Positions 31,062 to 35,281 of a DNA stretch of 35,281 nucleotides are shown one piece after another (position 1 is the stretch's first letter; each line of letters starts with the position of its first letter). The position numbers and the translations under genes are program-made. This stretch comes from Saccoglossus kowalevskii (Eukaryota > Hemichordata > Enteropneusta > Harrimaniidae): contig NW_003137822.1 of assembly GCF_000003605.2 (NCBI RefSeq), positions 1,171,288 to 1,206,568 on the forward strand, read 5' to 3'. Below the pieces are notes generated by a model. That model had not been told where the DNA came from. It did not search any database and was given only the letters and a program-made list of their open reading frames with translations.

Positions 31062-31466
31062 AATAGAGCAGTCAAAATACACAAATATATATATGAAACA
31101 TTACTCTGTATTGCATGGAAAGGTTTCATTCCTTGGATTGAAATAACTAACCCAGACACGATACATCATATCCATTTGCTAATTCAGCAAGTTGATGTTC
31201 TACATAATGAAATGTGTCACAATAATTTTGATGCAATGCTAGAGCAAGAAAATATGAAAAGGTTCATGCTACTCTGGAATCAATACGATCAATATCTGCA
31301 TAATGGCAGCATGTCAGCTTTATGGTTGTCATACATAGACATAGTTGGTGATATTATGTCCCAGAAGAACAATACGTTGACTTATCTGCATGTATTATGC
31401 TCCATAGTAATGCCTCACTTGAAGTTTTCCTGGACAAAATGGCAACTGGGGAGTAGGGTTGGCTAA
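31062..31466 (+). pseudogene. third Academ-like transposase fragment (central region)
   Basis: Open for 134 codons after a TAA at 31059-31061. It reads HKYIYETLLCIAWKGFIPWI, LLIQQVDVLHNEMCHNNFDA, ENMKRFMLLWNQYDQYLHNG and SALWLSYIDIVGDIM. The last two correspond in spacing to IIQQYLDYQDKVRKGPLGKT and AVFWVSVMDHQRLV of the nested copy (26920-27000). The residues differ, so it is a separate subfamily. Neither the N-terminal nor the nuclease part is found beside it. Confidence 0.5.
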
Positions 31467-31559
31467 CATCCACTACCTAAATTTGTAGTAAAACGTCGTA
31501 CATGAAGAAAATATGATCTTTTACGATGCCTCACCTAATCTGAGAGATCACAGAGAATT

Positions 31560-32023
31560 GAAATTGAATGCAGCCTACTACAACTTGATCGAAATGATTT
31601 GCCAGATGATATATTGATGACATATAATTCAAGGTCAAAGAGTGTCCATAGCGGTCGAAGAAGGAGCTTGTTTAATCTTGATGGGTCGATTAGCCGAACT
31701 GATAGGATTTTCTTCAAATACAACAATTACGAACGAAAGACGCACTAGTCCCTACCTTGCCGATGTTAGAAGTTCGTATTCCCTCTACATGCATTGCAAT
31801 ATAATCATACATCAAATGGTCGGTGACATCTCTGTACCTCTCTTAAGAATAGTCAACGTTGAAGGAACCCACGGAGATAGCATCAATCACACTTAGAACA
31901 AACAATACTTTCTCCTGATTCGAACATCAACATTCAAGACTGTGGAGATTGATATAAGGTCAGATACGGGGGAGATGGTGTCATTTTGCAAAGCTCGTCC
32001 TTCGCTAGTGAGGAGGAAAAAAA
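31560..32023 (+). pseudogene. companion ORF of a Polinton/adintovirus-like virion block
   Basis: Readable pieces change frame. ADVRSSYSLYMHCNIIIHQM, VGDISVPLLRIVNVEG (about 31755-31865), then FKTVEIDIRSDTGEMVSF (about 31932-31990), ending in a basic RRKK stretch before the next ORF. By recall, this order precedes the capsid genes of large virus-like DNA transposons in invertebrate genomes. Its role is uncertain, and a minor capsid or penton-type protein is one possibility. Earlier sequence (31540-31740) is probably its diverged N-terminal part. Confidence 0.4.
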
Positions 32024-32349
32024 ATGAACAGACATCGACCTTACACTCCACACGTTGGGGTTTATAGAAATTACTACATGAATCAAATTGGACGAGGATC
32101 TGTATTTTCTGTTGCAAGACTGCAACGCAGATATTGAATCTGAAGTATGTTTTCTCAATTGGCAAGCCTCTATTAACACAGTGTCTGAAAGCCGTGGCAA
32201 AACCAGCACTCGATGCCGGTTTGGGTATTCTAGGTGATGTTGTACAAGTGGAAAACTTCAAAAAAGCGGCTTCAAGAAGAGCAAAGACTGTAGGTCATCA
32301 AATTACTTCTTTGGTATTGAGCAATTTATTTGGAAGATCGAGGCAATGA
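32024..32349 (+). pseudogene. basic core/pX-like protein of the virion block, frameshifted
   Basis: ATG at 32024 reads MNRHRPYTPHVGVYRNYYMN and QIGRGSVFSVARLQRRY, then a stop. A neighbouring frame from about 32150 reads SIGKPLLTQCLKAVAKPAL, DAGLGILGDVV and AASRRAKTVGHQITSLV to a TGA. The Tyr-rich start with a G-R-G motif followed by a basic amphipathic helix is characteristic of small core proteins encoded just before the major capsid gene in Polinton/adintovirus-type elements. At least one frame break. Confidence 0.5.
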
Positions 32350-32429
32350 CGCACCATCAAAAATAAGAAGAATACCAATGAGATGTGTCATTTCTTCCAA
32401 GGTAAAAAGAGAAGTTCTCTGGATATATT

Positions 32430-33351
32430 TGACTGCACATCGTGTCTTTTGTACACGAACACTCCTGTGAATGCGAAAAGATAAAACTTGATCTCTCTAC
32501 TATTCCTCCAACAATCAATGATGTTTACCTGAATGGAAAGCAGATTACGGACACATCTCCCACCTATTCTTACAGAGCCATGATCAAAACGCTATTGGAA
32601 TATGGAGATCGGTGCGGTGATATTTGAGAAGGACATCACTTGAAAAATGAATGTCGCAAACCTGAGGGCTGATGATGATGATGCTAACGTGGAACTCAAA
32701 CCAAAGTATTTACTCAACGGGGTGGAAGTTAAACTGAAAATTACATTGAAGTGAAAATCAGTGCTGCTTGATCAGCTCAACCGAAAAGTTGAAACAGGGT
32801 ACGGCAAAATACCCCATCGATCGTTGCGTTATGAAAATCGCTTCCATCCTTGCTGGTATAATTTCATTAAACAAAGATTTGATATTCCTCGGTCAGTTGC
32901 CCAAAAGGATCATCCTGGGTCTGGTTTCCAATGTGTCTTTCATCGAATCGGAAACCAATCCATTCAACTTCCAGAATTACGGTATCACATCACTCATCCC
33001 CAACGTTAGAGGCAAGCAAGTTCCTGCAAAGCTGATGATAGTAGAAGTTGCATCATCGATTATTACACTCTGTTTACAGATACAAATACAATTGGTCAAT
33101 TGCAAGACCAAGGCAACGGCAACACTCGAGATGAGTATCTCAAAGGGTACACAATCTTCGCATTTAACCTCACTCTTGACGAATCGGTCAGCAATTATCA
33201 CCTCAATTTGATACAAGAAGGTAAGATTGGTCTTGAGATTCAGTTCAGTCAAGTATTGACTAAGACTGTGTTCGCTTTGATTCATGCTAAATACGACAAC
33301 GTTATTAAGATTGACAGAGACAGAAATGTATTGACCGATTTCAAGCTGTGA
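32430..33351 (+). pseudogene. major capsid protein (jelly-roll type) of a Polinton/adintovirus-like element, broken
   Basis: The N-terminal piece (32442-32627) reads SFVHEHSCECEKIKLDL and VYLNGKQITDTSPTYSYRAM, then stops. The central piece (about 32768-33010) reads KLKQGTAKYPIDRCVMK, LFLGQ-like LIFLGQLPKRIILGLVSN and NPFNFQNYGITSL. The C-terminal piece (33100-33351) reads DEYLKGYTIFAFNLTLDES, HLNLIQEGKIGLEIQFSQVL and IKIDRDRNVLTDFKL to a TGA. By recall these match the conserved landmarks of a protein widely annotated as F54H12.2-like in invertebrates, which is the capsid protein of virus-like elements. The N-terminal part is shorter than usual, implying an internal deletion. Three or more frame breaks. 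Not functional as it stands. Confidence 0.65.
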
Positions 33352-33352
33352 T

Positions 33353-33740
33353 AAACACGAATCAACTGGATCGTATTCTGTTGGCTGATCCGTACACGAG
33401 AAATGTGTACTTCAGCGTTTGTGTTAGAGATCAAATGCCTTAGATAGTGTATCCTGTAGCGTTCATAACAAACACAGATGACAGTAGCGGGGGCGGACAC
33501 ATTTGGGTGCTTTTTATATGAAAGATCCATACCACGGAGAATTTACAATCGTAGTTCTACAATCATCAAATAATTCAAGCCCCATTCTCTATAGTGTGTG
33601 TGGTCAATATGTCTTGTATTACTTGCTGCGCAGATGTCGAGGGAACCTATGAAGTCTGTAGTAGACTCTTTCACACGTGATAGACATTTGAACCATGTGA
33701 ATATATCAAAAACTTTACGAGATATAATTATAATTATACT
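33353..33740 (+). pseudogene. adenain-like cysteine protease of the virion block, broken
   Basis: TNQLDRILLADPYTRNVYF follows the capsid gene directly, and then PVAFITNTDDSSGGGHIWVL, where the His of H-x-W-V would be the catalytic His. In another frame SPILYSVCGQYVLYYLL (about 33578-33628) holds the Cys of V-C-G-Q-Y, the catalytic Cys region of adenovirus-type (C5) proteases. In-frame stops at about 33440 and 33520 and a frame change separate these pieces. Position immediately after the capsid gene fits virus-like transposons. Confidence 0.6.
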
Positions 33741-35281
33741 CATTAGAAAAATGTAATATTCAGTTTTTAATCCATTTCGATTATTTACTCAATCAAAAAA
33801 AATGTTATATTCCATGTATCTTACTAGATTTACCTTTCCTTTGTGTAATAAACTCCTTTAGTTTTCAAAATGCAGTGCATTTATTAGCGTAAGCAGCGTG
33901 AATGGTTGTGTATGTGTACGTGAGTGCCCTCTACGATAAATTCATAAAAATCCTTCGTGATTTCAATGCTAGTTTTTAAAAAAAAAAGTAATGTATGCTA
34001 ATTTATTCACGACGACCTTGTTACTCCCTCGAACATATTTCAGTTATGCTAATTTATTCACAATATCCCATCGTGAAGTCATCATCCAAATCGTACCTAT
34101 AATACGACCTAAACTACCAATGTCCTAAATATAAAATGATACAAATTGGACTACTTATGGTGATGAGCAATTTATTGATATGAAGTTTCTAGCCTAATGT
34201 GTGTCCATATTATTCATTAGTAGTATAATACATTTCCATTGGTGATATTTGTATGTGGTAGTCTTATGTAAAACGAAGACTCCTTTGATAACTAAAAGCA
34301 GATATATTATGATTGAACGGTTTTAATTGGTGCATATTTCAGAGATACGTGCAAATCCATATTAAACATTTTCATTAGTAACATTTCTGATCGTGTTCTC
34401 GGAAATTCCGATTACTAAAGTCAATCGTCCCGTAACCTATTTTTGTGTATAATGACGCATACGAGTGAGTAAAAAGGACAATGTTCGTTGTAAAGTGGCA
34501 AATGAATAAATTATGATTTAAATGGCAATTATTTTGTCGTCATTGTTAATGCTATGTGTGCTAAAATCCTTGGAATTTAAAGCAGAGATTTAAATATCTA
34601 CGTGTGGTCTTTGTTCTCTGTTTTAAAGTTTGGGGAGGGTTTTCTTTAAACTAAAAAACAAAGAATATATATGTTATGATTAAATAGTGTGAATATTCTG
34701 TCTGTGTTCTTCGGTTTAAACACACCCTTGGTTTTACCGTTCACGGGTACCAAAATAGTAGGAAACTCCAAAACAAGCCGGTAGGCTGGTTGGCGATCCG
34801 CTCCGCTCAAAAACAAGCAACATGTTTTTGGTTGTTTCCATGGTGTGACATACACTTGAAGCTAACGTCGGTTTATAACTAACTAATACGAGGTTCGCAA
34901 ACACCATTCAGTCTTTAAAAGTCACTTAGTTTATTACTAGGACCACAGTCACTCTACTTGTAGAATGACTGTGCTAGGACGTATTCTGCTGTTACATTTA
35001 TTATTTCCAACCGTTTTGCGATAGGATTTTCTAGAATGAAGCGTTTTTCTGTAAATGCTGGAAAGCGAAATAATGAAATGGTAAATATTTACCTAAATTG
35101 CAGTGTGTTGACCTTCATAACAATATACTTCATAATGCAAAACACTGGTCACGGTGAGTTATTTACATATACGACTCCTAATCGAAAAATATGACCAGTC
35201 CAGAATTTCAGACGGATATTAAGCAACCTAGAGCATATCAGAGCATTTACTCTCAAATATAAAAAAGAACTGCAGTCAAAA
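33741..35281. other. AT-rich non-coding DNA
   Basis: No coding exon recognised. A 17-bp direct repeat TATGCTAATTTATTCAC occurs at 33994-34010 and 34045-34061. A less AT-rich patch at 34710-34860 has an open minus-strand frame without recognisable motifs. No integrase, polymerase B, packaging ATPase or terminal repeat of the virus-like element is visible up to the window edge. Confidence 0.4.

Noticed and set aside
32977-33285. Minus-strand frame opposite the capsid remnant
   Set aside because: Antisense shadow. The plus strand carries the recognisable capsid landmarks.
34646-34855. Minus-strand 69-codon frame as a gene
   Set aside because: No recognisable motif, no splice sites and no neighbour that would explain it.

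Overview
The window is nuclear DNA of an invertebrate animal, AT-rich and gene-poor, with spliceosomal introns (GT...AG, 46 bp to about 1 kb), an AATAAA signal, microsatellites and a 253-base assembly gap (17457-17709). The mobile-element content fits a marine invertebrate such as a mollusc, brachiopod, hemichordate, cephalochordate or cnidarian. The sequence alone does not settle which. I see no housekeeping gene.

Layout. 1-385 is a 33-bp minisatellite. 386-5500 is mostly non-coding, with one minus-strand coding exon (695-839), a dispersed repeat with an internal ~156-bp duplication (2215-2690) and MITE-like inverted repeats sharing a TACCGTATT terminus. 5579-8176 (minus) holds a damaged multi-exon gene with an acidic N-terminal region and an exon resembling an OB fold. 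8180-10900 is non-coding apart from a tRNA-like sequence. 10901-11140 (minus) is a short ORF divergent from the main gene. 11464-17164 (+) is the best gene: eight exons, of which all seven junctions keep reading phase if one missing base is allowed. It encodes an uncharacterised multicopy family with WWIKADACDI and GTSDDVEAF motifs, but carries a stop codon and two frame breaks.

The right half is a transposon graveyard. 18751-19258 (minus) is a HIRAN-like fragment. 21379-21477 is a cluster of short hairpins closed by an outer inverted repeat. 21811-24115 and 29450-29700 look like two halves of one decayed transposase with an XPG/FEN1-like nuclease region (Academ-like by recall). Between them lies a second element of the same class (24123-29435), bounded by inverted repeats with a 32-bp perfect core. 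The likely history is nesting of a family member inside a family member. 30075-30830 (minus) is a decayed MULE-type DDE transposase, and 31062-31466 (+) a third Academ-like fragment. 31560-33740 (+) is a decayed virion-gene block of a Polinton/adintovirus-like element: companion ORF, basic core protein, major capsid protein and adenain-like protease. 33750-35281 shows no gene.

Together the genes form no pathway. The shared theme is mobile-element proteins at different stages of decay. Several frame breaks lie in A or T homopolymers, so some of the apparent decay may be sequencing error.
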